Assembly (NCBI GenBank): GCA_021775255.1
Contig: JAJFIA010000002.1
Span: forward strand, 1-64,000
DNA length: 64,000 nt
Reading direction: 5' to 3'
Source: Roseovarius sp.
Lineage (GTDB): Bacteria > Pseudomonadota > Alphaproteobacteria > Rhodobacterales > Rhodobacteraceae
In this document: positions 40,673-49,905 of the stretch, one piece after another
Layout: each line of letters opens with the position of its first letter
Numbering within the stretch: position 1 is the stretch's first letter
The notes under the pieces: generated by a model
Database searches by the model: none
Told to the model about the DNA's origin: nothing
The model's input: the letters and a program-made list of their open reading frames with translations, nothing else
Made by a program: the position numbers and the translations under genes

Positions 40673-42612
40673 AACATCCCCTCCGCGATACCGCCGAAAG
40701 CCAGCGCCGGATTACCCGCCGGGGGCTGATCCTTGGCGGCGGGCAGATCGGATTCATGGGGCTGTTGGCGTTGCGGATGCGTTATATGCAGGTGGAACAG
40801 GCCGATGAGTTTCGCCTTCTGGCCGAGGAAAACCGCATCAGCATCCGCCTGATCACCCCGGCACGCGGCCGTATTTTTGATCGTAACGGTGCGGTGATTG
40901 CGCAAAATTCGCCCAGCTACCGGATCAATATGGTGCGTGAACAGGCCGGTGATGTGGATAATATCATCGCCCGCCTTGCCCGTTTGGTTGAGCTTGACGC
41001 GGATGAGCTTGAACGCGCCCGGCGCGAATTGCGCGACCTGCGCGGCGATACCGAGGTCACGATCGCCGATCGGGTCAGTTGGGAAGATATCAGCCGGGTG
41101 GCGGTGAACGCCCCTGCCCTGCCCGGTGTCACCCCCGAGGTCGGCCTGTCGCGGCATTACCCGGCGGGGGCGGATTACGCCCATATCGTTGGCTATGTCG
41201 GCCCGGTCAGCGACCGCGACCTTGAAAACATTGACGCCCCGGATCAGCTTCTGCTGATCCCCCGGTTTCAGATCGGCAAGATCGGGGTCGAGGCCAAACT
41301 CGAAGACGTCCTGCGCGGCAAGGCCGGGACCAAACGGGTTGAGGTCAATGCCAGCGGCCGGGTCATGCGCGAGCTTGACCGCCAAGAGGGTCAGGCCGGT
41401 GCAGATGTACAGCTCACGCTTGATAATGAACTGCAATCTTATGTTCACGCCCGGCTGGCGGGTGAAAGTGCCGCCGCCGTGGTGATTGATTGCGAAACCG
41501 GCGATTTGCTGGCCTGCGCCTCAACCCCCGGATTTGACCCTAATTTATTTGTGCGCGGCATATCGGTCGCGGATTACAAGGCTTTGCTGGATAACGAATT
41601 CCGCCCCCTGCCCAACAAGGCGGTTCAGGGTGTCTATCCGCCGGGGTCAACCTTCAAGATGGTGACCGCGCTTGCCGCATTGGAAGATGGCCAGCTTGAT
41701 GCCGGTGACACCGTGCCTTGCCGGGGCTTTATTAAAGTCAGCAACCGCAGGTTTCATTGCTGGAAACGTGCGGGTCACGGCAATGTCAATCTTCTGCGCA
41801 GCCTGCGCGAAAGTTGCGATGTATTTTACTATGAAATGGCGCTGCGCACCGGGATTGAAAAGATCAGTGCCATGGCCCGCCGTCTGGGACTTGGGCAGGT
41901 GTATGATCTGCCGATGACAAGCGTGGCCAAGGGGCTGGCCCCGACCAAAGAATGGAAAGAGGCCGCCAAGGGCGAAGAATGGGTGATCGGCGATAGCGTC
42001 AACTCGGCCATTGGGCAGGGGTTTGTGCTGGCCTCGCCTTTGCAACTGGCGGTGATGATTGCGCGTATTTCCACCGGGCGGTCGGTTATGCCGCGCCTGG
42101 TCAAATCCATTGACGGGATTGAACAACCATTGGGCACGGGCGAGGATATGGGCCTTAATCCCAACAATCTGCAACAGGTGCGCAACGCCATGTTCGAAGT
42201 GTCAAACAACCGCCGTGGCACGGCTTACCGCAGCCGCATCATCGAAGATGCGTACCGCATGGCCGGCAAAACCGGCACCAGTCAGGTGCGCAATATCACA
42301 GCGGCCGAGCGTGCCCGGGGCGTGACCCAAAACAGTGATTTGCCATGGGAGCGGCGCGATCATGCGCTGTTCGTGGATTTCGCACCGTTTGATAATCCCA
42401 GGGTCGCGGTGGCGGTGGTGGTTGAGCATGGCGGTGGCGGCTCGGTTGCGGCGGCCCCGATTGCACGCGACATCACCTTGCAGGCGCTTTATGGCGAAGA
42501 CCCGCCGCTTGACGCCTATCCCGCCGCGGACCGGGACAGCATCCGCGAACAGCAGGAAAAGCTGCGCCGCGACCGGCCAGCCTCCGGCACAGATGAAAAT
42601 GACCGCGCATGA
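40669..42612 (+). CDS. mrdA: Penicillin-binding protein 2 (transpeptidase)
   Basis: A 647-residue class B PBP making lateral-wall cross-links. After a short cytosolic part comes one membrane helix (LILGGGQIGFMGLLALRM), a pedestal domain, and the transpeptidase domain with S327-x-x-K330 (PPGSTFKM), S443-V-N and KTGTSQ near residue 534. Starts with GTG and overlaps mreD by four bases (GTGA), and rodA by four (ATGA). The order mreD-mrdA-rodA fits the elongasome, with RodA as its glycosyltransferase partner. Typical target of amdinocillin-like beta-lactams. Confidence 0.96.
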   Translation: MKHPLRDTAESQRRITRRGLILGGGQIGFMGLLALRMRYMQVEQADEFRLLAEENRISIRLITPARGRIFDRNGAVIAQNSPSYRINMVREQAGDVDNIIARLARLVELDADELERARRELRDLRGDTEVTIADRVSWEDISRVAVNAPALPGVTPEVGLSRHYPAGADYAHIVGYVGPVSDRDLENIDAPDQLLLIPRFQIGKIGVEAKLEDVLRGKAGTKRVEVNASGRVMRELDRQEGQAGADVQLTLDNELQSYVHARLAGESAAAVVIDCETGDLLACASTPGFDPNLFVRGISVADYKALLDNEFRPLPNKAVQGVYPPGSTFKMVTALAALEDGQLDAGDTVPCRGFIKVSNRRFHCWKRAGHGNVNLLRSLRESCDVFYYEMALRTGIEKISAMARRLGLGQVYDLPMTSVAKGLAPTKEWKEAAKGEEWVIGDSVNSAIGQGFVLASPLQLAVMIARISTGRSVMPRLVKSIDGIEQPLGTGEDMGLNPNNLQQVRNAMFEVSNNRRGTAYRSRIIEDAYRMAGKTGTSQVRNITAAERARGVTQNSDLPWERRDHALFVDFAPFDNPRVAVAVVVEHGGGGSVAAAPIARDITLQALYGEDPPLDAYPAADRDSIREQQEKLRRDRPASGTDENDRA

Positions 42613-43748
42613 GCTATCTTGAATATTCCGTTAAATCCATACCCACGGGATTGCGCAAAATCCTCTATCTCAACTGGCCGCTGACAATCCTGCTGATCGC
42701 GGTGGCAAGTGTTGGGTTTTTGATGCTTTATTCCGTCGCCGGCGGCTCGTTCACGCCCTGGGCCGAGCCGCAGATGAAACGCTTTGCCCTGGGTCTGTTT
42801 CTCATGCTGAGCGTGGCGATGGTGCCGATCTGGTTTTGGCGCAATATGGCTGTTCTGGCCTATGGAAGCGCCCTGTTACTTTTGATGTTGGTAGATCGAT
42901 TGGGATCCGAGCGCATGGGCGCGCAGAGGTGGATTGATTTGGGCTTCATGGTCCTGCAACCATCTGAATTAATGAAGATAACTCTGGTGATGCTGTTGGC
43001 TGCCTATTATGACTGGCTGCCGCTTAATCGCACATCAAAGCCGTTTTGGGTGCTGCTTCCGGTGATCTTCATCCTGATCCCCGTGGCCCTTGTCATCCGG
43101 CAGCCCGATCTTGGAACCGCAATATTGCTGCTTACCTCGGGGGCGCTGCTCATGTTTCTGGCCGGGGTTCACTGGGCCTATTTTGCCAGCGTGTTTGCGG
43201 CGGTCGCGGGGCTTGTCACCACCGTGTTCAAAAGCCGGGGAACCGATTGGCAAATGATCAAGGATTATCAGTTCCGCCGGATAGATACATTTCTTGATCC
43301 TTCCAGTGATCCGCTTGGCGCGGGGTATCATATCACCCAGTCAAAAATTTCATTGGGATCAGGGGGGTGGTCCGGGCGTGGCTTCATGCAGGGAACGCAA
43401 TCACGGCTGAATTTCCTGCCCGAGAAGCATACCGATTTCATCTTTACCACCCTGGCCGAAGAGTTTGGCTTTGTGGGGGCGTTCTCACTTTTATGCCTTT
43501 ACGCCCTGATCATCGTGTTTTGCATCTCGGCGGCCATGTCAAATCGTGACCGGTTTTCATCGCTGCTGATCCTTGGCATCGCGGCCACGTTTTTCCTGTT
43601 TTTCGCCGTTAACATGTCGATGGTCATGGGGCTTGCCCCGGTGGTTGGCGTGCCTTTACCATTGGTCAGTTATGGCGGCTCGGCGATGCTGGTGCTGCTG
43701 ATTGGTTTCGGCCTTGTACAAAGCGCTCACATCCATAAACCAAGGTAA
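42609..43748 (+). CDS. rodA: Peptidoglycan glycosyltransferase RodA
   Basis: A 379-residue SEDS-family polymerase with about ten membrane helices. Signatures include YGSALLLLMLVD, LGSERMGAQRWIDLGFMVLQ, PSELMKITLVMLLAAYY, RQPDLGTAILLLTSGALLMF, and the C-terminal GLAPVVGVPLPLVSYGGSAM. It polymerises glycan strands together with PBP2. Last gene of the mre operon, overlapping mrdA by four bases; ghrA begins five bp later on the same strand and might be cotranscribed. Confidence 0.96.
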   Translation: MSYLEYSVKSIPTGLRKILYLNWPLTILLIAVASVGFLMLYSVAGGSFTPWAEPQMKRFALGLFLMLSVAMVPIWFWRNMAVLAYGSALLLLMLVDRLGSERMGAQRWIDLGFMVLQPSELMKITLVMLLAAYYDWLPLNRTSKPFWVLLPVIFILIPVALVIRQPDLGTAILLLTSGALLMFLAGVHWAYFASVFAAVAGLVTTVFKSRGTDWQMIKDYQFRRIDTFLDPSSDPLGAGYHITQSKISLGSGGWSGRGFMQGTQSRLNFLPEKHTDFIFTTLAEEFGFVGAFSLLCLYALIIVFCISAAMSNRDRFSSLLILGIAATFFLFFAVNMSMVMGLAPVVGVPLPLVSYGGSAMLVLLIGFGLVQSAHIHKPR

Positions 43749-43753
43749 TATCA

Positions 43754-44686
43754 ATGCCCGTTAACATCCTGTTTGCCGCCCATGCCGAGCGCTGGGAAAC
43801 CTATGAAAACCCTTTGAATACAGCACTTTCCAACGCTGGAGTACAGGCCAACCTCAGCACCGACATTGCTCCCTTTGAGGTGGATTATATCGTCTATGCC
43901 CCCAACAGCGATGTGCAGGATTTCACCCCCTTCACCCGCGCCAAGGCGGTGCTGAATCTCTGGGCCGGGGTTGAGGATGTGGTGGGCAATACCACCCTGC
44001 GCATCCCGCTGGCGCGGATGGTGGATGGCGGGCTGACGCAAGGCATGGTGGAATGGGTTACGGGGCATGTGCTCAGGCATCATCTCAACACCGATTTGCA
44101 GGTGCTTAACCAAGATGGGATCTGGCGCAAGCATATCCCACCGCTGGCCTGTGACCGGCCGGTTGCCATTCTTGGGCTGGGGGTGCTTGGGCAGGCCTGT
44201 GCAAAGGCGCTGGCGGGGCTTGGGTTTGACGTGTCAGGCTGGAGCCGATCCCCCAAGGACGTGCCGGATATTACCTGCCTCAATGGCGATGACGGGTTGC
44301 AACAGGCGCTGAAACGTGCAGGAATTATCGTTTTATTACTGCCATTTACGCCGCAAACCGAGAATATCATCAACGCCGGCGCTCTGTCCCTGATGCCCAA
44401 GGGTGCTGTGATCATCAACCCCGGGCGCGGGCAGTTGATTGCGGATGAGGCGCTGTTGAATGCGCTTGATCAGGGCCAGATCGGACATGCTACTTTGGAC
44501 GTGTTTCGGCAAGAACCCTTGCCGCCGGAACATCCCTTTTGGGCGCATGACAAGGTGACGGTGACGCCGCATATTGCTTCGGAAACACGGGCGAAAACGG
44601 CGGCGGAAGTGATTGCCGAAAACGTGCGCCGGGGCGAGGCGGGAGAGCCTTTTTTGCATCTGGTGGATCGTGATTTAGGTTACTAA
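43754..44686 (+). CDS. ghrA: Glyoxylate/hydroxypyruvate reductase A
   Basis: A 310-residue D-2-hydroxyacid dehydrogenase. The NAD(P)-binding motif is LGLGVLGQACAKALAGLGF, with GWSRSPKD after strand 2 suggesting NADPH preference, and catalytic Arg, Glu and His lie in INPGRGQLI, RQEPLPPEHPFW and VTPHIASET. It reduces glyoxylate or hydroxypyruvate to glycolate or glycerate. It starts five bp after rodA, probably read-through rather than shared function. Its TAA stop is supplied by the first bases of a two-hairpin repeat. Confidence 0.9.
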   Translation: MPVNILFAAHAERWETYENPLNTALSNAGVQANLSTDIAPFEVDYIVYAPNSDVQDFTPFTRAKAVLNLWAGVEDVVGNTTLRIPLARMVDGGLTQGMVEWVTGHVLRHHLNTDLQVLNQDGIWRKHIPPLACDRPVAILGLGVLGQACAKALAGLGFDVSGWSRSPKDVPDITCLNGDDGLQQALKRAGIIVLLLPFTPQTENIINAGALSLMPKGAVIINPGRGQLIADEALLNALDQGQIGHATLDVFRQEPLPPEHPFWAHDKVTVTPHIASETRAKTAAEVIAENVRRGEAGEPFLHLVDRDLGY

Positions 44687-44800
44687 AGCGTCTCAAAATT
44701 AAGCCCAAATCACAACTTGATCTCGAAACGCCCACAACATCAATAGGTTCCGCGCGTTTCGCCTCATTGTTGTGATCCTACAATGAGGCGAAACGCTTTA
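44684..44800. repeat. 117-bp two-hairpin element, copy 4
   Basis: Begins TAAAGCGTCTCA (TAA is the ghrA stop) and ends CGAAACGCTTTA. Right stem GCGTTTCGCCTCATTGT pairs perfectly with ACAATGAGGCGAAACGC; the left stem is less perfect. The centre reads ACAACATCAATAGG. About 88 percent identical to copy 1. It occupies the whole convergent gap between ghrA and the SseB-like gene and could act as a bidirectional transcription end. Confidence 0.85.
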
Positions 44801-44801
44801 A

Positions 44802-45578
44802 CTACCTGAGAACAGGCGGTTTTTCCGGGTCTGTGCCGGGGGCCACCGGCACATGTTTTTCAGGTTGAGGCAGATCAAACCGAAGCCCGTTTTTGGCTAA
44901 TGTGGCCGCAACAGGATCGCTGGCCTGAAAGAAGGCAACATCAAGCACCTCGGTATTTAACCCGGAAAAAACAAGGGCTTGCGCGACAGTTTTCACCAAT
45001 GAGTCACAGGCGTCCGGCAGGGCATCAATGAAAGCCAGCAGATGGCCTTGCGTGCCGTCTTCATAGGTCACGCCAACCAGATAGGCCATGGCGGCAAGCC
45101 CGGTGGCGGCGGCAAGGCGGGTGTCGAGAAGGGTCAGAAAATCCTGATCCAACCCCTTGGGAGTGCTGAAATTTCTGGCTTTCTCTTCCCGCATCTCGGG
45201 GGCGGTTTCCATATCGGCAACCCAGCGCACCGCCTCGGGCGGGATCAGGGTTGAGGAAGGCGCAACATCAAGATTGAGGCCAAGGCCAAGATTGTTTTCA
45301 GACAGCATTTTGCATATCCCCTGCCCCGAGAGCGCGGCATAGGGGGAGGGCTGACCGGTGAAGCCGCTTAAACGGTCCTCGCGGTCAAACGCCAGAACAT
45401 AGGAATTATCAGGTAATTCAAAGACTTCCGGGGATATCTGATCACCGGAAGCCTCGGATTTCAGCAGCAAAAACAGCTCAACCCCGGCAAATTTCTCATA
45501 GAAGCGCAACCGGGCGGCGGAATTGTTAACATCGGCCTGCATGTCGGCGTGTGCTTTATCCAGTAAAGTTTCAGTCAT
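44802..45578 (-). CDS. SseB-family protein
   Basis: I begin at ATG 45578 (MTETLLDKAHADMQADVNN), giving 258 residues. The N-terminal half has the SseB_N pattern: ARLRFYEKFAGVELFLLL, YVLAFDREDRLSGFTG, and LGLGLNLDVAPSSTLIPPEA. The C-terminal half is predicted to be mixed alpha/beta. SseB in E. coli is a poorly understood protein affecting serine sensitivity, so no role is assigned. Its start overlaps the stop of the UDG-family gene by eight bases, giving a two-gene unit. Confidence 0.85.
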   Translation of the reverse strand: MTETLLDKAHADMQADVNNSAARLRFYEKFAGVELFLLLKSEASGDQISPEVFELPDNSYVLAFDREDRLSGFTGQPSPYAALSGQGICKMLSENNLGLGLNLDVAPSSTLIPPEAVRWVADMETAPEMREEKARNFSTPKGLDQDFLTLLDTRLAAATGLAAMAYLVGVTYEDGTQGHLLAFIDALPDACDSLVKTVAQALVFSGLNTEVLDVAFFQASDPVAATLAKNGLRFDLPQPEKHVPVAPGTDPEKPPVLR

Positions 45579-46158
45579 ACATAAGCCTTTGAATCTCATG
45601 GCGTAATTGCGGCAAAAGATTTTCCTCAAACCACGGGTTTTTCTTTAACCACCCGGTATTACGCCATGACGGATGCGGCAAGGGAAAGATGCAGGGCGCG
45701 TGTGATTCCCATGCTTTCACTGTCTCGGTCACGCCGGTTTTAACCTGCATGTGATATTTTTGGGCATACCCACCCACAAGCACGGTTAGCGCAACCTTAT
45801 CAAGGGATTGCATCACCTGTGCGTGCCATGTCTCATTACAGATGCGCGGCGGCGGCAGATCCGAGCCTTTGGCATCATAGCCGGGAAAGCAAAACGCCAT
45901 CGGCACCACCGCCACCCTGGATTTATCGTAGAATTCTGAAGGGCTTAGCCCGAGCCAATCGCGCAGACGATCGCCTGAAGGGTCATCAAACGGGATCCCT
46001 GATTTATGCACCCGCATCCCCGGCGCCTGCCCGGCGATCAAAATCCGCGCCGAGGGCTTGAACCACACAACCGGCCGGGGCGCGTGATTGGTATGCGTCG
46101 CGGCAAAGCGGTCGGCGCAAAGGCGGCAGGCGGATATGTCAAGCGCAAGGTCGGTCAT
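45571..46158 (-). CDS. Uracil-DNA glycosylase superfamily protein
   Basis: I use ATG 46158 (MTDLALDISACRLCADRFAA). The 195-residue protein has UDG-superfamily features: ILIAGQAPGMRVHKSGIPF (motif 1-like GQAPG), FDDPSGDRLRDWLG, and HPSWRNTGWLKK as the C-terminal loop with the His. N-terminal CRLC is reminiscent of the [4Fe-4S] families, but the other two Cys ligands are not clear. Activity on uracil is thus unproven. The frame remains open upstream through a TGTACA-rich repeat, encoding LYKTPMQHVQVVQDF; no Shine-Dalgarno fixes the start, so an extended form cannot be excluded. Confidence 0.86.
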   Translation of the reverse strand: MTDLALDISACRLCADRFAATHTNHAPRPVVWFKPSARILIAGQAPGMRVHKSGIPFDDPSGDRLRDWLGLSPSEFYDKSRVAVVPMAFCFPGYDAKGSDLPPPRICNETWHAQVMQSLDKVALTVLVGGYAQKYHMQVKTGVTETVKAWESHAPCIFPLPHPSWRNTGWLKKNPWFEENLLPQLRHEIQRLMYD

Positions 46159-46204
46159 GAAATCTTGTACAACTTGTACATGTTGCATGGGAGTCTTGTA
46201 CAAA
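46158..46204. repeat. TGTACA-rich 47-bp element, copy B
   Basis: Spaced TTGTACA units (cttgtacaacttgtacatg, then cttgtacaaa). It is the reverse complement of the element at 8973-9019, matching about 36 of 47 bases without gaps. It lies directly ahead of the UDG-family start codon, so it could be an operator or an N-terminal coding extension. On the minus strand it reads LYKTPMQHVQVVQDF. Confidence 0.65.
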
Positions 46205-46286
46205 ACACAGGCAAACCCAAGGGGGCAGCGGGGAAAATGAACAATCGGGGGTGATTTTTGAATTTTCAGCCGGGAATTTCACTTTC

Positions 46287-46346
46287 ATTTCGATAAATAT
46301 AGAAATAAACCTTGCGCGCCTCGAATATTTCGCTATTTCTAGAATC
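46287..46346 (+). promoter_or_regulatory. Two ATTTC-N10-GAAAT dyads before arsR
   Basis: ATTTC-N10-GAAAT at 46287-46306 and ATTTC-N10-GAATC at 46327-46346 are spaced 40 bp centre to centre; the second ends at the ATG. They lie in an AT-rich stretch likely to hold the promoter. Symmetry and site match the way ArsR/SmtB repressors block their own promoters, so these are candidate operators for the next gene. Confidence 0.6.
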
Positions 46347-46691
46347 ATGAAACATTCAACACCCCATGATCTGGATATTGAAGTGGCCGCCTCAAGTTTT
46401 GCCGCCCTTGGCAGTGAACAGCGGCTGATGGTGCTCAAATGCCTTGTGCGGGCCGGGCCGGAGGGCTTGCGGATTGGTGAGCTGGGCCAACGCAGCGGCG
46501 TGACCGGATCAACGCTGACGCATCACATGAAAATTCTGACAAATGCCGGGCTGGTGACGCAGGCGCGGCAGGGGCGCAGCATCATTTGCGCTGCCGTGGC
46601 GTATGACGAATTGCACTCCCTGTCGGAGTTTTTACTACGCGAATGCTGTGCCGATACTGCGCACCCGCATGAGGGACATGAACATGGCTGA
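46347..46691 (+). CDS. ArsR-family transcriptional regulator
   Basis: I start at ATG 46347 (MKHSTPHDLDIEVAASSF), giving 114 residues; earlier in-frame codons lie in the promoter. It is a winged-helix repressor: AALGSEQRLMVLKCLVRAGP, RIGELGQRSGVTGSTLTHHM (recognition helix) and GLVTQARQGRSIICAAVA. CC and a His-rich tail (AHPHEGHEHG) could bind metal, but the classical alpha3 ELCVCDL motif is absent, so the inducer is uncertain. It overlaps the permease gene by eight bases, making it the probable regulator of that transporter. Confidence 0.9.
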   Translation: MKHSTPHDLDIEVAASSFAALGSEQRLMVLKCLVRAGPEGLRIGELGQRSGVTGSTLTHHMKILTNAGLVTQARQGRSIICAAVAYDELHSLSEFLLRECCADTAHPHEGHEHG

Positions 46692-47712
46692 CAGCACCCA
46701 TCACGCACATCCCGCGCGGAGGCTGAAAATTGACAAGGCCTGGGCGGCTTTGGGGATTATTCTGGCTCTGGTGGCGGTGCTGGACGGGCCGCAATTCTGG
46801 CCGATGGTCCGCTTTGCATCGGGGGCCTTGTTGCATACCGCGCCGTTCATTGCCTTTGCGGTGCTGGCGGTGGCTTATCTGAAGGCCTCGGGTGCCGAAA
46901 CATTACTGGCGCGCGCTTTTGAAGGGCGGCAGGCAAAGATGGTTGTGATGGCGGCGCTGCTGGGCGGGCTGTCGCCGTTTTGCAGTTGCGAGGTGATCCC
47001 GTTCATAGCCGCGATGCTGGCGCTTGGGGCGCCCCTGGGGGCGGTGATGGCATTCTGGCTGGCCTCGCCTTTGATGGATCCGGCGATGTTTTTGATCATT
47101 GCCGGTACGCTGGGATGGAAATTTGCCGTGGCCAAGGCGGTGGCGGCGGTGGGGATCGGCCTGTTGGGCGGCTTTGCCACGATGATTGCGGCGCGCTCGG
47201 TGGTATTTGCCAATCCGCTGCGGGAAAAGCCACATGTGGGGGGCTGTTGTAGTGCCAACAAGCCGTTTGAGGGCAAGCCTCTGTGGCGGTTCTGGAGCGA
47301 GCAGAAGCGGCGTGATACATTCCGTGCCACCGCTATTGAGAATGCGGTGTTCTTGCTCAAATGGCTGGCGCTGGCCTATGTATTTGAGGCTTTGATGCTG
47401 AATTATATCCCGGCCGAAGCAGTGGCGAATGTGCTGGGCGGCGGCGGTTTGATGCCGATTATCCTGGCGGCATTTGTGGGCGCACCGGCCTATCTTAACG
47501 GCTATGCGGCGGTGCCGCTGGTGGAGGCGTTGCTGACACAGGGCATGAGCCAGGGGGCGGCGATGAGTTTCATGATCGCGGGCGGGGTAAGTTGCATCCC
47601 GGCGGCGATTGCGGTTTGGGCGCTGGTGAAGCCACGGGTTTTTGCCGCCTATCTCGGCTTTGCCGTGAGCGGCGCGGTTCTGGCCGGGGTTGTCTGGCAG
47701 ATGATACCCTGA
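46684..47712 (+). CDS. DUF318/ArsP-like permease
   Basis: A 342-residue membrane protein with about eight helices, started at ATG 46684 with GAGGG eight bases upstream. GLSPFCSCEVIPFIAAMLAL and LASPLMDPAMF are features of the YraQ/ArsP permease family; a GGCCS cluster (VGGCCSANKP) lies in the cytosolic loop, and GAPAYLNGYAAVPLV in the second half. Members export trivalent organoarsenicals or Cu/Zn. Cys-rich motifs together with an adjoining ArsR regulator support metal or metalloid efflux. Exact substrate unknown. Confidence 0.85.
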   Translation: MADSTHHAHPARRLKIDKAWAALGIILALVAVLDGPQFWPMVRFASGALLHTAPFIAFAVLAVAYLKASGAETLLARAFEGRQAKMVVMAALLGGLSPFCSCEVIPFIAAMLALGAPLGAVMAFWLASPLMDPAMFLIIAGTLGWKFAVAKAVAAVGIGLLGGFATMIAARSVVFANPLREKPHVGGCCSANKPFEGKPLWRFWSEQKRRDTFRATAIENAVFLLKWLALAYVFEALMLNYIPAEAVANVLGGGGLMPIILAAFVGAPAYLNGYAAVPLVEALLTQGMSQGAAMSFMIAGGVSCIPAAIAVWALVKPRVFAAYLGFAVSGAVLAGVVWQMIP

Positions 47713-47803
47713 AGCCCGCCCTACGGGATGGATGCCCTGTTGCTTGCTCCATCTATTCAAATACCCTATTTAGATTTCAAACCAATCTAACAGGATTATT
47801 TGA

Positions 47804-49051
47804 ATGTATCGTGTCTGGAATTTTGTCACAAATTATTCTCTTCTATTGATTTTTGGCGCAACAACAGCGCTTATCTGGGCAAATACCAGCCCTGAAACCT
47901 ACCATTATTTTGTTGATTTTGAGATCTGGGAAAATGCGCCGATCGGGCATTTGCATGACGGCCACCGGACGCTGACGCTGCATTATCTGGTCAATGATGT
48001 GCTGATGGCGCTGTTTTTCGCCATTGCCGCCAAGGAAGTATGGGAGGCGGTGATCCTTAAAAACGGCTCATTGCGCGGCAAAAAGGCGGCAACGCCGCTG
48101 GTTGCCACGGCGGGCGGCATGTTTGGGCCAATCGCGGTTTATCTGGGGCTGGCGATGGTCATGGGATCGGACACGTTCAATGCGGTTGCCAATGGCTGGG
48201 CCATCCCTACCGCCACGGATATTGCGTTTTCATATCTGATTGGGCGGCTGGTGTTTGGCGCGGGGCATCCGGCGGTCAGGTTTTTGCTGTTGCTGGCGAT
48301 TGCCGATGATGCCGCGGGCCTGATCATTCTGGCGATTTTCTATCCCAGCGGGGATCTGGCACCGGTCTGGCTTTTGCTTTCTGTTGGCGCGGCGGCCCTG
48401 GTTTTTGTGCTGTTCAACTGGCTGCCCCGGCGGATTGACAGGGGCAATCAGGAGCGGCCCTGTTCAACCAAGATGCGCCGGGCCTTTGGCGGGCTGCCTT
48501 ATATCGTGGCCGGGTGCGCCAGTTGGTACGGGTTCATGCGTTCGGGCCTGCATCCGGCACTGGGGCTGTTACCGGTTGTGGTTGTGATCCCGCATGCGGA
48601 CCGGGCTTTTGGCATCTTCAGCGAAGCCGAGAAATACCTGCATGATCTTCTTAACGTGCTGGAACATGCGCTGAAACACCCGGTTGAGATTGTTCTTTTC
48701 TTCTTTGGGCTGCTCAATGCCGGGGTGGAATTTTCGGCGATTGGCGATGCCACATGGCTGGTGCTCGCAGGGCTGATCATCGGCAAGCCGGTGGGGATTT
48801 TCATCTTTGGCTGGATCGCCGCGAGGCCGATGCGGCTGGGCCTGCCGCAGGGGATGCGGATCATGGATCTGGTGGTGATCGGCTGTGTCGCCGCGATTGG
48901 CTTTACCGTGTCGCTGTTCGTGGCCTCGGTGGCGTTTGATACGGGGCCTGTGCAGGATGCCGCAAAAATGGGCGCTTTGTTCAGCTTTGCCGCCGCGGGT
49001 ATTTCGTTTGTTGTGGGCAAGATGTTGCGGGTGGAAAAGCAGGAATTGTAA
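47804..49051 (+). CDS. nhaA: Na+/H+ antiporter NhaA
   Basis: A 415-residue antiporter of the inner membrane with about twelve helices. The TDIAFSYLIGRL and LLAIADDAAGLIILAIFY segments carry the Asp pair of the ion-binding site; other family features are GWAIPTATDIAF and HPALGLLPVVVVIPHA. It exports sodium in exchange for protons, expected in a marine or saline bacterium. AGGA precedes the ATG. It follows the arsR-permease pair by 91 bp and is probably a separate unit. Confidence 0.95.
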   Translation: MYRVWNFVTNYSLLLIFGATTALIWANTSPETYHYFVDFEIWENAPIGHLHDGHRTLTLHYLVNDVLMALFFAIAAKEVWEAVILKNGSLRGKKAATPLVATAGGMFGPIAVYLGLAMVMGSDTFNAVANGWAIPTATDIAFSYLIGRLVFGAGHPAVRFLLLLAIADDAAGLIILAIFYPSGDLAPVWLLLSVGAAALVFVLFNWLPRRIDRGNQERPCSTKMRRAFGGLPYIVAGCASWYGFMRSGLHPALGLLPVVVVIPHADRAFGIFSEAEKYLHDLLNVLEHALKHPVEIVLFFFGLLNAGVEFSAIGDATWLVLAGLIIGKPVGIFIFGWIAARPMRLGLPQGMRIMDLVVIGCVAAIGFTVSLFVASVAFDTGPVQDAAKMGALFSFAAAGISFVVGKMLRVEKQEL

Positions 49052-49245
49052 CGCTGGCGGCAGATAAAACATGAAAGAATGGTAAACAAATGCCGGGTGT
49101 TCCCGCAAAAAGGCATAAAAAAGCCCCGATCTGCGGTGATAAGCGGCATAATTCAGCCAAAGTAGTGCAAATTTTAACCGATGATACCATCTTAACCAAG
49201 CTGCGCTAAAACTAGCCAGGGCCCGAGCAGAACCGGAGCAATACA

Positions 49246-49905
49246 ATGCTCGAATTTGAAAATGTCAGCAAGTCTTTCTGGACCGGCACGCAGCGCAAGG
49301 TGATCCTTGAGCGCGTGAATTTCAAGGTTGAGCTGGGCCGCTCGCTTGGCATTCTGGCCCCCAATGGCACCGGTAAAACCACTTTGATCAACATGATGGC
49401 CGGGCTGGAAAAGCCGGATGAGGGCACCGTCCGGCGTGATTGCCGGATCAGCTTTCCGCTTGGCTTCATGGGTGGCGTGATCCCCAAATTATCGGCAATG
49501 GACAATGCCCGGTATATCGCCCGGCTTTACGGGCTTGATCCGGATTATATCGAGGCGTTCTGCCGCTGGATGTGTGGCCTTGGGGAATATTTTGATCAGC
49601 CGCTTGGCACCTATTCATCGGGGATGAAATCGCGCTTTACCTTTTCACTGATGCTGGCACTGGATTTTGATATCTATCTGATTGATGAGGGCATGCCGGG
49701 ATCAATGGATGTTGAGTTCAACCGCAAGGCGGGTGATATTTTGCAGGAACGCCTGCGCACCACAACCACAATCATCGTATCACATGATCCCAACATACTT
49801 GAAAAATTCGCCAGCGAGGCCGCCGTTCTGATGGGTGGCCAGCTTTATATGTTTGACACCTTGGAAGAGGCAAAGCAGCTTTATGACTATGAAACCCAGG
49901 GTTAA
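49246..49905 (+). CDS. kpsT: Capsule polysaccharide ABC exporter ATPase (KpsT-like)
   Basis: A 219-residue ABC ATPase of the KpsT/CtrD/BexA group. Walker A is LAPNGTGKTTLINMM; the signature appears as TYSSGMKSRFTFSLML; Walker B is DIYLIDEGMPGSMD; the switch His is in TIIVSHDPNIL. This wording, especially the SSGMKSR signature, is characteristic of group 2 capsule exporters. GGAG precedes the ATG. A KpsE-like protein and kdsA follow, but no KpsM permease is present, so the partner must be elsewhere. Confidence 0.92.
   Translation: MLEFENVSKSFWTGTQRKVILERVNFKVELGRSLGILAPNGTGKTTLINMMAGLEKPDEGTVRRDCRISFPLGFMGGVIPKLSAMDNARYIARLYGLDPDYIEAFCRWMCGLGEYFDQPLGTYSSGMKSRFTFSLMLALDFDIYLIDEGMPGSMDVEFNRKAGDILQERLRTTTTIIVSHDPNILEKFASEAAVLMGGQLYMFDTLEEAKQLYDYETQG

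Noticed and set aside
46903-47760. 285-codon minus-strand ORF opposite the permease
   Set aside because: Antisense shadow of a well-supported membrane protein gene.
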